This document shows, in pieces, positions 39,016 to 59,675 of a stretch of DNA of 64,000 nucleotides (position 1 is the first letter of the stretch; the number at the start of each line of letters is the position of its first letter). The stretch covers positions 12,334,149 to 12,398,148 of the forward strand of contig NC_052027.1 of NCBI RefSeq assembly GCF_015832195.1. The letters run 5' to 3'. Source of the DNA: Motacilla alba alba. Taxonomy: Eukaryota > Chordata > Aves > Passeriformes > Motacillidae. The notes under the pieces are model-generated. The model did not search any database. It worked only from the letters and a program-made list of their open reading frames with translations, and was not told the origin of the DNA. The position numbers and the translations under genes are program-made.

Positions 39016-40730
39016 TTTCTACTGGGCTTTTTTGGTGCCAAAAACCAGAAGGCAAGTAGTCTCACAGAAGACAGTGGCTTACCAAGCTTGGAACACAGCT
39101 CCAAGCCAGTACATTAACACTACAAATGGACTGTACTAACAGTATAGCCCAGTGTACAATTTTCACTGTTTTTTCCACTCAATACCAATGCAACTAAAGG
39201 GATTCTTGTGTCTAATACTGTTTGAAATAAGTGCTCTTAAGAATAATCTGTGGGCATATGAAGCTGGGCCACAGTATAGGACTACAGTGCAGTGCTGGCA
39301 TTGCAGAATGTTTTCCAATGGTGCTGCTACACCCAGTCCTTCTCAGGGGTAGGCAATATTGATCCTGTACTGTCCTGTTGATGTAGTATCTGATTATTTT
39401 TCTTTGTTTTTTACTTTTAGTTTTTAGCTAGTGCTAAGTCCAACTGACATATTCGTGATTTGGCCAGAATGCCTTATAATTGAGGTGTTTTACTGGGAAA
39501 TCACAGCTTTTAAAACTGTTTCAGGAGCAACTGAAATGATCAGATCCATTCTTAGCATCTTTGCAAAATGATACTGATTTAGCATCTGTGGAGAAGAGAA
39601 GGCAGCTGACAAAAATTTCCTGAAAGGAAGTCTCTTCCACTCAGTGTCAGTTATCAGGGTGCTCTTACATGCCTTAAAGTAATTATATACTAATTTGTGG
39701 TTTTAAACTGCTGACATCCAGAATTTCAGCTGGATCACTCATGTAAATGTAAGCATGCAGTATTCATCACAGGAAATGAACGCTGTGGTGTTCTACTAGG
39801 GATTTTAAAATGGGTAATTTTGGTAGAGTTAGCTGATATGCAGTCTGTTTCACTTGGAGATCATACCAGTCAGCTCCTGTTATCATTTTTAACTTTTTTA
39901 TTTTTGACTTACCCAGTCAGGTGTTTGAGGAGGTGATGAGGCTGGAGGGAGGAAATGTTGGCTTCAGCTGAAAAAAGCCTCTGGACAGGTCAGACTGGCA
40001 AAAAAAAATTGTAGCATGAAATTATTCTCAGTACGTGCATACAGTAGACATGCATAAAGACCACCTTCCTCTTGCATATTAAGCAACAAGAATGGGATGT
40101 TTTATCTTCTTGAACAAGTTTCAGTGGTATTTAAGAACTCAGCTGCTCCACATGCAGTGTTGTACTTTGACCAGTTTCAAGTAGAGCAAACATAATGCTA
40201 TAGTGCACACACAGCATATACTTTTACATGTCAAGTGGATCACAGTTATTAAAAAAAAAAGACTCTGCTTTTAAGTGCTTGGATAGAATTTTTCAAATCT
40301 TATGACATAATCCTGCTATAAGAACATGCTTTTGTATAACAAATATTTCATACCATCTTTATAAAAATGTCTTATTTAGATATAAAGTGTCACAACAGTA
40401 TTTTTATGAAAATAATGTATTTTAATACTGTTATGTTTTGTATACAATTACTCACGACCAAAACTTTAATGTATTTATATGTTACAGAAACTATACCACT
40501 TCAGCATTAATTGCTAGTTTGCAAATTTTTTTTTTGCACGCCCTGTGAAAAGCATTTCTAATCCAGAAATTATTAAGTGGCCATTCATACCCTAAATTAT
40601 CTTAACTATTTAATCTGTAGCACTATGTTGTTTCTTGGAACCATGTAAACTGGTAACAACTATGATAACTAGCACATGACTGCAAATACGTATTTTTTTA
40701 AACAAAAATAAAGAGTTTGATTTTTTTTTC
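39016..40730 (+). other. DENND6A: DENND6A 3'UTR
   Basis: About 1.7 kb of non-coding sequence follows the TGA at 39,013-39,015, ending about 20 bases after the AATAAA at 40,707. AT-rich, with several ATTTA pentamers in the distal part. No earlier canonical signal was noticed within it. Confidence 0.7.
40707..40712 (+). terminator. DENND6A: DENND6A polyadenylation signal AATAAA
   Basis: AATAAA in AAAAATAAAGAG, followed by a T-rich then GT-rich downstream element (to about 40,770), the expected layout of a vertebrate cleavage site. Confidence 0.8.
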
Positions 40731-40734
40731 TTTG

Positions 40735-41950
40735 TTAGTTATGTGACTTAGATGATGGGTGTGTTTGGTTTGCTTGGTTTTTCCCCTCTCCTGTGTAAGC
40801 AAAGCTGTTCAGCTTGCAAAGGCTGCTGCTTGATGAAGCTGTCCCCCTGAGCTGACAGACGTGTGATGGAGTGGTGTTGTAATTTGATTATGCTTCATGG
40901 TTGGAATAGGACAGAGCTGCAGGATCCTCAGCAAAGCAAAGGGCAGGGCCTGGATTCTAGAGCAGGTGTTTGTTAGATTGTACTCCAAAACTGAAATAGT
41001 CAAAGGTATCTAGGTTCAACCAGGTAGACTAAGAATAGGCCAGCTTGGAGATCCAGAAAGTAATTATCCTCAAGCTCAGGGAAGCTTAACTTTCCTAGCC
41101 CAAAAAAGCAGTGTAAATACTGAGTGCTCTGAACAGAAGATGGGTGAGTATTGGAAACCTAGAACTGGACTCCTTAGATTGCAGCTTCCTGATAGTTTTC
41201 ATGGTTGATCAGGATCACATTAACATCCTGGGCATGAATGAGATTTAAAGTACGATTTATTTCTTTTATAAAAATAGAACTTTCTGTCTTAATTTACACC
41301 AGATTTTGGGTTCAGAAGAACATAATTCAGAATTAAAATAAGGTTTTCAACATGTGATACCTAAGAGCAGTTGTGGATGCCCCAGCCCTGGAAGTGTTCA
41401 CGGTGGGGTTGGACAGGGCACTGAGTCCCTGGTCTAGTGGAAAGGCCTTGTCCATGGCAGGGGGCTGGAATATGATCCCACCCTTCCAACCTAAACTATT
41501 TATCATTGTGTGAAAAGAACAGCCTCAACTCTCTGCCCTAGTAGCCAGATGTTAGGATTGGGTTCAGGACTATCGTAATAAAGATCATTAACGATGTTTT
41601 TCTTTAGGAAAGGATAAGTAAATACCTTCTGTTAATAGAACGTTGCCCCTGGCTTGGCTCGGTGTTTCTCGGCTCTCTCGTGTCTGGCGCTCCCTGCCCA
41701 TAGCCCGGGAGCGCTTTGGTGCCACGCTCCCCCTGTGCTGCTCTCTGCGGAGGGCCAGGGCGGGGTCCTGCTCTGACCGGGCTGCCGAATAATTACTGTA
41801 GCAGTGGATATATATGCACAATTATTAATAGTATAGTGATATGTCACAGCGCTGCCGTTTGTTTCGGTTGGGTTTTTAGAGTTCTAGGGGGGTTGATCTA
41901 TTTTTTTATTTATTAAATGCCCTTGTCGCTATTGGGGTGCTTTTGGAGCC
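40735..41950 (+). other. Intergenic spacer between DENND6A and ARF4
   Basis: About 1.2 kb holding the CR1 fragment at 41,371-41,512 and, from about 41,640, a rise in GC content toward the ARF4 island. No gene recognised. DENND6A and ARF4 are tandem on the plus strand here. Confidence 0.7.
41371..41512 (+). mobile_element. CR1 LINE 3'-end fragment
   Basis: TTGTGGATGCCCCAGCCCTG, GAAGTGTTCACGGTGGGGTT, GGACAGGGCACTGAGTCCCT, GGTCTAGTGG and CCATGGCAGGGGGCTGGAAT occur in CR1 3'-end order, finishing with CCAACCTAAACTATTTATC. It lies between the DENND6A polyadenylation site and the ARF4 promoter. Confidence 0.92.
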
Positions 41951-42496
41951 TCTCTGGGGCTGGGTTTCACCGGTCTCTCCCTGCGTGCTGGGAGCGGAAC
42001 CCGTGGCCGCGCCCCCGCCGGGGCTGCGAGCGGAGCGTTACCGGGGCTGCCACCTGTCCCCGCGGCCAGGGCGGGGCCCGCCGCAACCGGCGTGCCCCGC
42101 GCGACCCGGAAGCTGCGCGGGCCGCCGGGCGCGCCCGCCTACATCTCCCGTCGTGCCCCGCGGCGCTGGCAAATGAGCGCGGGGCGCGGAGCTGCGCAGC
42201 GCGTGCCGGGAGCCGTAGTCCCCGGCGCGCCGCGGCCGTGTGGCGGAGGGCGGTGCCGCGGCCGGGGGATGTGGCGAGCGTGACGTGATCGTGTCCGCGT
42301 TGGAACCGGGGCGGCCGCGGCGAGCGTGACGTGGCAGAGACCGAGCGAGGTCCCCGGTCACAGAGCACCCGCCGCCGCCGCCGGGCTCGCCTCGCGCGCG
42401 GAGAGATCCGTGCGCGCACACCGGCCGGGCCGCGCTCCCTCCTGCCCTCCTTCCCTCAGCGCTCGCCCGCCGCCGCCCAGCGCCGCCGGAGCCGCC

Positions 42497-52003
<9,507 letters not shown>

Positions 52004-52323
52004 TTCCAACTGGATGACTCTTTCACCAGGGACATGTTTGATATAAGTGGTCTAGGCTTGTTACAACAAAATTAGTTTGCATCTTGGTTATTACAGTATC
52101 TGGAACTGATATTTGGGCAGGATATTACAGCGTTTCAACTTGTTTCGTTGCCAATTTATTGTTTACCGAGCTACATGTTGCAGAGGTAGCAATATGCTTG
52201 GGTAAAAATCTCCTTAACTTGGAAAAAGTGTATCTTCTGATTTTATTCCCCTTGTTAGCCTAAATGCCTGAATATAGTTATTGTGACATCTTTAAGATCT
52301 GTTTTGAATACTCTTTGAGCCCC

Positions 52324-52329
52324 AATAAA
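52324..52329 (+). terminator. ARF4: ARF4 proximal polyadenylation signal AATAAA
   Basis: AATAAA in CCCCAATAAATTAATG with a run of eight T residues about 15 bases later. The first canonical signal downstream of the stop. Confidence 0.65.
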
Positions 52330-52851
52330 TTAATGTTTTAATTTTTTTTCTCCCTGCTACTCTTAGTTTACTGATGCCCTGTTTCATTCCTCAGACAGTC
52401 TGCTGATTTAAAAATGTAGCATTCCGTATGTATTTATTTCTCTCCCTTGCCAAAAAGATTTCCTAATTCTGCTTGTTCCAAGCCAAGGAAATGCTCTAAA
52501 ACACTATACAAATCTACTGCACTGAGGAACATTTTATTAATCCTTGGGTTCTGTCAGCCCAACTTGCCTTTGTGTGAATTGGATTTGATGGGTAGAATAG
52601 TTCTGTGCTGGTTGCGAAGAGCTCATGTTGAGGTTGTTTTTAATATTCAGCAGATTGTCTTCCTTTATATTGTATCTTTTTTTTATGTTGCATGTTGCTT
52701 TTTGGTATCAGCCTGACTATTTTTGCCCAGTGTATAATAGTTCTGCTGAAGTTTTACTGTTTGTTGGTGAACATATCTTCATAAGGAAATTTTGGAAAAT
52801 TCATCAAACTCAATGGATTAGTTTCTTCATAACCCACTTGGAATTATTCCT

Positions 52852-52857
52852 AATAAA
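52852..52857 (+). terminator. ARF4: ARF4 distal polyadenylation signal AATAAA
   Basis: AATAAA in CCTAATAAAATGATAAAATG, followed by TTCTGTGTATTCTC-type GT/T-rich sequence. It may give a longer transcript form. Confidence 0.5.
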
Positions 52858-53199
52858 ATGATAAAATGTATAGTTCTGTGTATTCTCTTCTTGATTCTTG
52901 AAATAGTTGAATGCAAATTATCACTTATTCTTTCTCCATATAATGAGCTTTCCTGCAGCTTGAATATGAGCACCAGTCTCAAATTTTCACTTGTTTGGAG
53001 CTGTGTAGAGTGGGACAGGGAAGGGAGGCAACCAAGTTGTATACAGTGCAGTAGAGTAGCTGTCATTGGGGCTTACATAATTCTGTAATGTCTTTTGAAG
53101 TTGTAAATCTAAAATTCCTTTCAAGATGTCCAGATATGAAAATACTAACAGTTAAAAAATTGTAATAAAACAAATTTGAACTGCCTGAGAAGCATGCAT

Positions 53200-56100
53200 G
53201 TCTGTTTCATAGTTTTATCTGCATGTCAAAACCTACCTGGGTTCCAGCAGGAGAGTCACATGTTCTGTTGGTGGCTGGCTGGGAAGGTCACCTGAGTGCT
53301 TTTACAGGGATATAGCAAATGTTATAATAATGCTGATAATCGCCCCCCAAAAATCATCTCTACACAACTGCTACTGTCTGTTTTCAGATTTCTGTCCCCT
53401 TACACCTTTGTAGTTCAAAAGGCATAAATTAATATGTGTTTTGAGGCTGCTACTAATAGGTAGTTTAGAATCTATTTTTCTGTTGCCTGTCTGCTGTATA
53501 GAAGCAAATATTGCTCAACCATCCAACTGAAATGTGCTGTGCTATTGATTGGATGTCTTTAGGAACCATGATTCTGTTGCAGTTTCAGGCTAAGTGCTTC
53601 TCCTTTTCCACCCAGATGTGGTTACCCTTGCTACAACAAGTCCCACTGACAAGCTGGTAAACTTAAGCTAGTTTTGGTTCAGAACACCTCCCTGGGCAGC
53701 TTCTGCTGTGAGTGAGGTTTAAGTTCTTGGGAGGTGCTGTTACTGTGAGCACAGCTAAGCAGGGAATGTCTCGGAGTTTTTGAATACAGTCCTTAAATGT
53801 CTTCAACATGTAACGGAAACCCAGGAGACAGTGTAAGGTGAGAAGGGTTTTGCCTGTACCTTTAATGAATTGCTGATTACTTATTAACCAAAGCTGATAT
53901 GCCCATGCATTTCATCAGTAGCAGTGGATGTGCACATATCTAGCAATGAAGTTCCTTGAATTAAACCTTAAAAGGTACACCTTGTTCAGAAAAGACAGCT
54001 TGTCTCTAATACAAGTTGGTTTTTGTAGTCCCAGTAGGTTAAAATAAACAATGCTTGTTACAAACTTAGAGGTAGTCTTTGAATGAAACAGTAGCTACTT
54101 AAATTAGGCCTATTACCACGAAGGAAACATTCTGCTTGGTAGAGATTTAATTACTTAAATAAGTAAGTATTCAGGTTTAGGTGAGCTCTGTTGAGCCACC
54201 ATGCTTTTCAGTTGCAGCGTATGTATACAAAGTTCATATTTCTGAGTCATCATGTTTGGGGTTTTGTATCAGTAGGTGTAGTTCTGCTATAAAATAAATA
54301 ATTTCTCAAAGTCAGAAAGTAATGAAGATCTTGGGCCTCATTTAAGAGTGATGGAGTCTGCATGAGGGTTAAGGCTACAGCTTGCACTGAAATGCAATAA
54401 AACAATGTTGTGTATCAGTAACAATACACAGTATAGCCCTGTTCTTCAGAGGAAGATGAAATTCCCATGAACACCCAATTTTCTCACGTCTGTTAGGAGT
54501 TAAGATACTAACATGGTTTGTCATTTCCCTATCAGAAATCAAGTACCTGAACTGAGCTGCTGTCCCCGAAGTTCAAAATCTTGAACAGGCATGAGACTGC
54601 TAGAAATGTATTCCTCATTCACTGTAGTGACAGGAAATCCTGAGTTCCAGTAGCTGAAATGTCTCTTTGTATACACTACCTTTTGTATTCAAACAAATGG
54701 GTAAGTTCTGCTGCGCTGGGGAGTTAGTCAAGTAATATTTGTGTACAGGAAGCTTTATTTCAGCGTGTCAGATGGCCAGCTTAACTATAAAGAACAAAAT
54801 ACAGAAGAATGAGTGGGTCTTCTTTTATTTGACCAAGGTGACACAATTTATTTAGCGAATATTAAGTACGTGCATTATCTTCATTTTTTAAATTACTTAC
54901 AAGAACAGCCCAGGTTGTGTAAAACATTGGTTTGGGGTTTGCCAGTAAAGAAAATTCAGAGCCCAGTTATTAGCCCCTTGTTAGTCTAAGAAATCCTTCT
55001 ATAAAGGTTTGGACAAAGGCAGTTTGAGTGCAATATGATGACACTTTACACATCACCTTGTTCAGTATGTCTTTCCCACCCTTGTCAAGAATGGGAACTT
55101 AAGAAACTACATTTCATATACTGCCATTGGATTTATGAAAAAGCTGAGCTGTCAAAATGGAAATGTTTAAGGCCTTTCCTCTTACTGGGTTGGAGTTGGA
55201 AGGCTTGAAACTATTTTCCTTCTATTCCAAGAATATGAGAAACAAGGCGACCACACAATTAATTTGACATGTTGAAAGCTCTGATGCCTTAGCACATTGG
55301 GTATTTTTCCCTTTGTTTTTTTCCTACCATTTTTCTCCTCCCTTTTCTTCATCCTCTCAATCATATTTGGCATCCTTGCTTGCTCTATCATGATACATAT
55401 AGGTACACATAGCTTGAATTATACCTTTCAAAACCAGCAGTGATATAAGAGATGTGCAAGAATTCAAGTACCATCACAGGAGGATAAGAGACCTCTTTGT
55501 CTGGAACAGATATGGTCAGGGGAAAGAATAATAGGAGTTTCAAGTTGCCAGACCAGTTTGAAGGATCTGGCAGAACTTGGTTGATTTTGTACGTATCAAA
55601 TACACAGGTAAACATTTCACAATACCCAGAGCCCAAAAATGAGCCAAGTCTGCTTCCTTCAGAAGGTCAGTGTTTTGAGTGCCCTTAGTTCTGTAATGTT
55701 CTTGTGAGTGATGAGTTAGTCCACAGCAGGAGCCACCGTGAAAGAAGAAACTTCTCCCTCCTAAGGCAACAGCCAGGCAGGAGGCAGCAGTCTCTCCTTA
55801 CGTTTAATGAATCAGAGATGGGAAATTCAAGTAGAAGGCAAATAGATTTTCCTTTTTCCTTAACAGGTGGTCTGGGAAAGTAGAGTAACAAATACAAAAA
55901 ACCCCATCCACTTTTACAAAGATGCAAAGAAAATCCTACCCAGTTTTTTATTGGGAAGGGCATGAAGCTTTCCAATTGCTGGATGAGGAACAAGTACAGG
56001 TGAGTTTAGGTTTATGAAGTAAGATTGAGACAAGCTGAATGGGACTTGTACAAATGTGGGTTCTGGATGTGATTTAGAGAGGAAGAATTAATTGCTGGGC

Positions 56101-58505
56101 AAAGTCCAGAGGTGTAGAGAGAGCCAAAATGGGAGTTAAGAATCAACAGAAGTTCAGTAGGAAGCACCATCTGTTACACAGATGTAAATAGAGCTCGGGA
56201 GCATGAGGGCTCTGGGCCAAAGGTATACCTAAGGGCTCTTTTACCCCAAAAACCTGTTTTTTTGAACTGTGCCTTTCCTAATCTAGACCCTAGTGTTGCA
56301 TTCTCATTCTTGACATGCAGCAGGTTCCTGACACATTGCTGCTATTGGCAGTCAGCCTCTACTACTGCAGTTTCCTAAGGAAATGGAGGATACTGGTTCT
56401 GGAGATTCCCCAGCATCAGCTCACCGGGCTGAATTTCCCCGAAACATAGTAAAGGATTATCTACCATGTGCAAGGGCCTGTCCCAGTGCCGTGTGTGTCC
56501 TCACCACTTGCCTCCTGCAGATTCCAGCTTCCCTTTGCACTCCCTCTCCCTGGTCTGCAGGGAGGCAGAGGCAGCAGCCCAAGTGCCAGCATAGCAAGCA
56601 GGAGGGAGCTGCTGTTTCTCGGAAGGGAGGCAGAGCACCCGGCAAGTCTGTTCTCTGAGCAGCTCCATCTTCTGGTTCTAGAGACAAGTTACAGATTTTT
56701 AATGTTTTGGGTTTGGGAAAGACAAAGTAACCCAGTTGTAATGGATCAATAATTAAAAATGAAGACAAGAATGTTCTTTCGAGTTACAAGGGGAGCTCAG
56801 TTAGCCCATGTAAGTAACACAGTCTCACTTCCAAACTTCACAATTGCAATCTTACTGTTCTAAGTGACTGATATTTGTCCTGCTGGCCCACAGCCCTGCA
56901 TTACTCAGTGGAGTTTGTTTTTTTTCAGAGCTGGTAATTTGTAGGCCTCTATATGTCTGACTCAGCCATAATGCAGTCATTTCCAGTGTTTCAGTCATTT
57001 TCACCATTTCCCTAGTGTTGAGACTGAATTTTTTTCTTGAACAGATCTTCCAGTTAATTTTTCTGTCCTTTAAGATGCCATATGCTTGCAAATGTTACAT
57101 CTTCAGGTGCAAGTGTTCCCTCATTTACTAAATTAGTAACATTTATTTGCCCAGATAGGGGGTTTACAGCTTTTATTCTGTTTGCAAGATTTTCTCCTCA
57201 CGTGTATCTTGAAGTTATGAATCAGCAATACCTTTATTATGAACTTTGCAGTCTAGGAGAGTACAGACATCAACTCATGCATGACTGAATTACATGTTTT
57301 TTTTTAATTAGACTTATTTTAAAAACTGATCAAAGATCCACCCAAATTATTTAGGGTCCAATTTTTCAGGAAGAGTACATCACTAGTGCAGTGATCTAAC
57401 ATCCTTCATTGCCACATTCCATTTTGCTTCCCTTTTGTATCCAGAGGTGCTTTAGCTACACATGGCTTAGCAAAAGTGCTGACTTAACAAAACCAGAAAT
57501 CTGAGGGTTTACATATAGCCTGGCAAAGCTGTTGGAATAAACGAGCACCATTTCATTGAGGTCTTGTGTTAGGTTTTGGGGTGGATCTGCTGGAGCAAGT
57601 TAAGGTCTTGCTTCAAGCTTTCATCACCTCTTTCCATCCACCTCCAATGCTGTATTTGTTCTTTGGGCACAAATGGCTTTAAAGTAACTAAGTTCAGGAC
57701 ATAAAGATCCACTAAAATGACAGTACAAGCAAGAGAACTAAAAGCCCTGTATTTTTAACAGGATCACATCCCTGTTTTAGTTTGGTGTGGCATGAGCAGG
57801 AACAAGGAGACAATTCACAGGTGGTAGAGCACATCAGCTGAGAGAGTTTGGGATAAGAGGGAGGGTTAACTGCCTATGTTGCCGGAAAGAAGCTGCTTTC
57901 AAAGGGCATTTACATGAGCTCTTTAGCAACACAGGCTTCTACAGACTCAGAGTACTGGAATTTGTCCATTTCCCTTTATCTGTGGGCAGAGTTGGTAATG
58001 AAATACTGGACAATTTATGAGATTTGTCTTCTCACATCATGCTGTTTGAGACACGTTTGGAGATTTATGGGCCTGTATCTTTTATCCTTGTATGACCTCT
58101 GAAGGTAAACCTGCCTTGCTTGAGGGCTTTGCTACTGCAGCTACCAGCATCATGCTAGATGACATGATGCAGACATTGGAGCAGCAAAACACAGCAGTAA
58201 TTGTATTGGAAATCACAGACAAGAGCAGATATTTAAAAGCTTCTGCACATCACCACCCTTCACAGCACAGCAATTACTATGGCAAGAGACAGCACCAGCA
58301 ACCCTCAGAAATACCTCACCTGAAAGTGACTTCCAGGTTTGAGGAGGGTTTAAAGAGTGGAGTGAATCCCACCTACAGAGCACCAGAATGCAGGGAGGTG
58401 AGCAGGTGTACAAGCAGAGAGTACACAGCTTTTATCAACCCAGGCAGACTTGTTTTGCCATGAAAGACACCAGCAACTAGAAAAAAAATCCCAAAGTAAC
58501 AACAG
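53200..58505. other. Intergenic region between convergent ARF4 and PDE12 3' ends
   Basis: About 5.3 kb of AT-rich sequence with no recognised gene, RNA gene or intact element. A moderately GC-rich patch at about 56,370-56,660 and a 123-codon plus-strand open frame at 58,092-58,463 show no recognisable domain. Either gene's 3'UTR could run further into this region than annotated. Confidence 0.6.
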
Positions 58506-58509
58506 TGAC

Positions 58510-59675
58510 AGACAATTGATAAAGGGGGTTTTATTAGGTGAAAGAGGAAGATCCAGTGAATGGTTTCCAAATGCTTTTTGTTTCCCTTGGATGGATGATG
58601 TAGGGCAAGAAGCTTGTTAAATGACTGAACCCACTCCAACACATTCTGTGAAGGTATGGATAAAATACACTTTCCCCTGTCCTACAAAACAGGGCAAACT
58701 AGGCTACTTCTAGAAAGAAAAAATGCATGTAAAAACACTTAAAAATTCAGGTTGTCTTTGTATGCAAGAGAGAAACAAAATACAACCATTGTGATAAGGG
58801 TTTGCAAGTCACTTGAGCTTCTTTGTAAAAATTTAGGCACAGATAACTAATGCATCACATTGTTCTGTGTCTCTCCCCACATGGAAACAGATGATATTGA
58901 TAAAAAGCTCCCTCCCACCCAAAGCTGGTTGTCCTAAACTCCAGTATCTTTTACTGCTGATGACTCAAACCAGAAGGAGCATATGTTCAAAGTAGATGCT
59001 GTTTCTTCATGTAGTCCAGTTTCACAAGGTGTTAACATTACCCTCATTACCCATGTTATGTGGGCAGACAAATTGCTTCCAAATAAATTATAGCCTTGAA
59101 TTTAACATGGTTGATTTTTGACAAAGCCTACTCAGTGATAATTAAGAACATCATTTCAGAAGTTGGTAGGTACAAGTACATTGTTCATGCAACTTACTAG
59201 AAGTTGTGCCATAGTAATGGTAAGTGAACAAGACAATTTTTGAACTTAAATTACCATTACATTAATCAAAATGGAGTCAACTAAATCCATTTGGGTTCTG
59301 TGTTTGTTTCTGAATTAAACAGGGTTCAATTTGCAGACTGTCTTACAAATCAGAATAAAATTCTTTTTTTTTTAAACAAAATAATTCTTAATTCTTTAAA
59401 AACACCACTAAAAAGGTATATGATAATCCAGTTTTCAAAACCCTGCCTTCAATGTATTTTTCCCTTGGCATATAAAAAAGGAGGAAATTGTCATGCAAAT
59501 ATTCTGAACAGTGTGACAATATTCAGTAGAGCCATTAAACACATGAGCTCTTCATTAATCATTTTAGCTTTCCTTTTAGTGGCATAGAAGTCAGGGTCTA
59601 ACCTCAGTTGCCCAGCAGTACATGAAATTAAATTTCTTGTTTAAAAACCTCCAAAAGCACCATGTCAGAGCTACT
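58510..59675 (-). other. PDE12: Probable PDE12 3'UTR
   Basis: Non-coding sequence between the PDE12 stop and the first downstream AATAAA on its strand. No competing gene is visible. The end is inferred from the signal only. Confidence 0.5.
58530..58535 (-). terminator. PDE12: Candidate PDE12 polyadenylation signal (AATAAA on minus strand)
   Basis: TTTATT on the plus strand is AATAAA for PDE12, and is the first canonical signal found downstream of its stop codon. It would give a 3'UTR of about 1.15 kb. Further candidates lie beyond (for example near 57,172 and 57,233), so longer forms are possible. Confidence 0.45.

Larger units (their letters stand above)
52004..52875 (+). other. ARF4: ARF4 3'UTR with two candidate cleavage sites
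   Basis: Non-coding sequence after the TAA at 52,001-52,003. A proximal AATAAA lies at 52,324-52,329, followed by a T-rich element; a distal one lies at 52,852-52,857, followed by GT-rich sequence. A third AATAAA at 53,164 is possible. Use of the proximal site would give a 3'UTR of about 0.35 kb, the distal about 0.87 kb. Confidence 0.6.

Noticed and set aside
58092..58463. 123-codon plus-strand open frame near the PDE12 3' end
   Set aside because: No recognisable domain; it runs antisense to the possible distal PDE12 3'UTR. Kept only as unannotated sequence.
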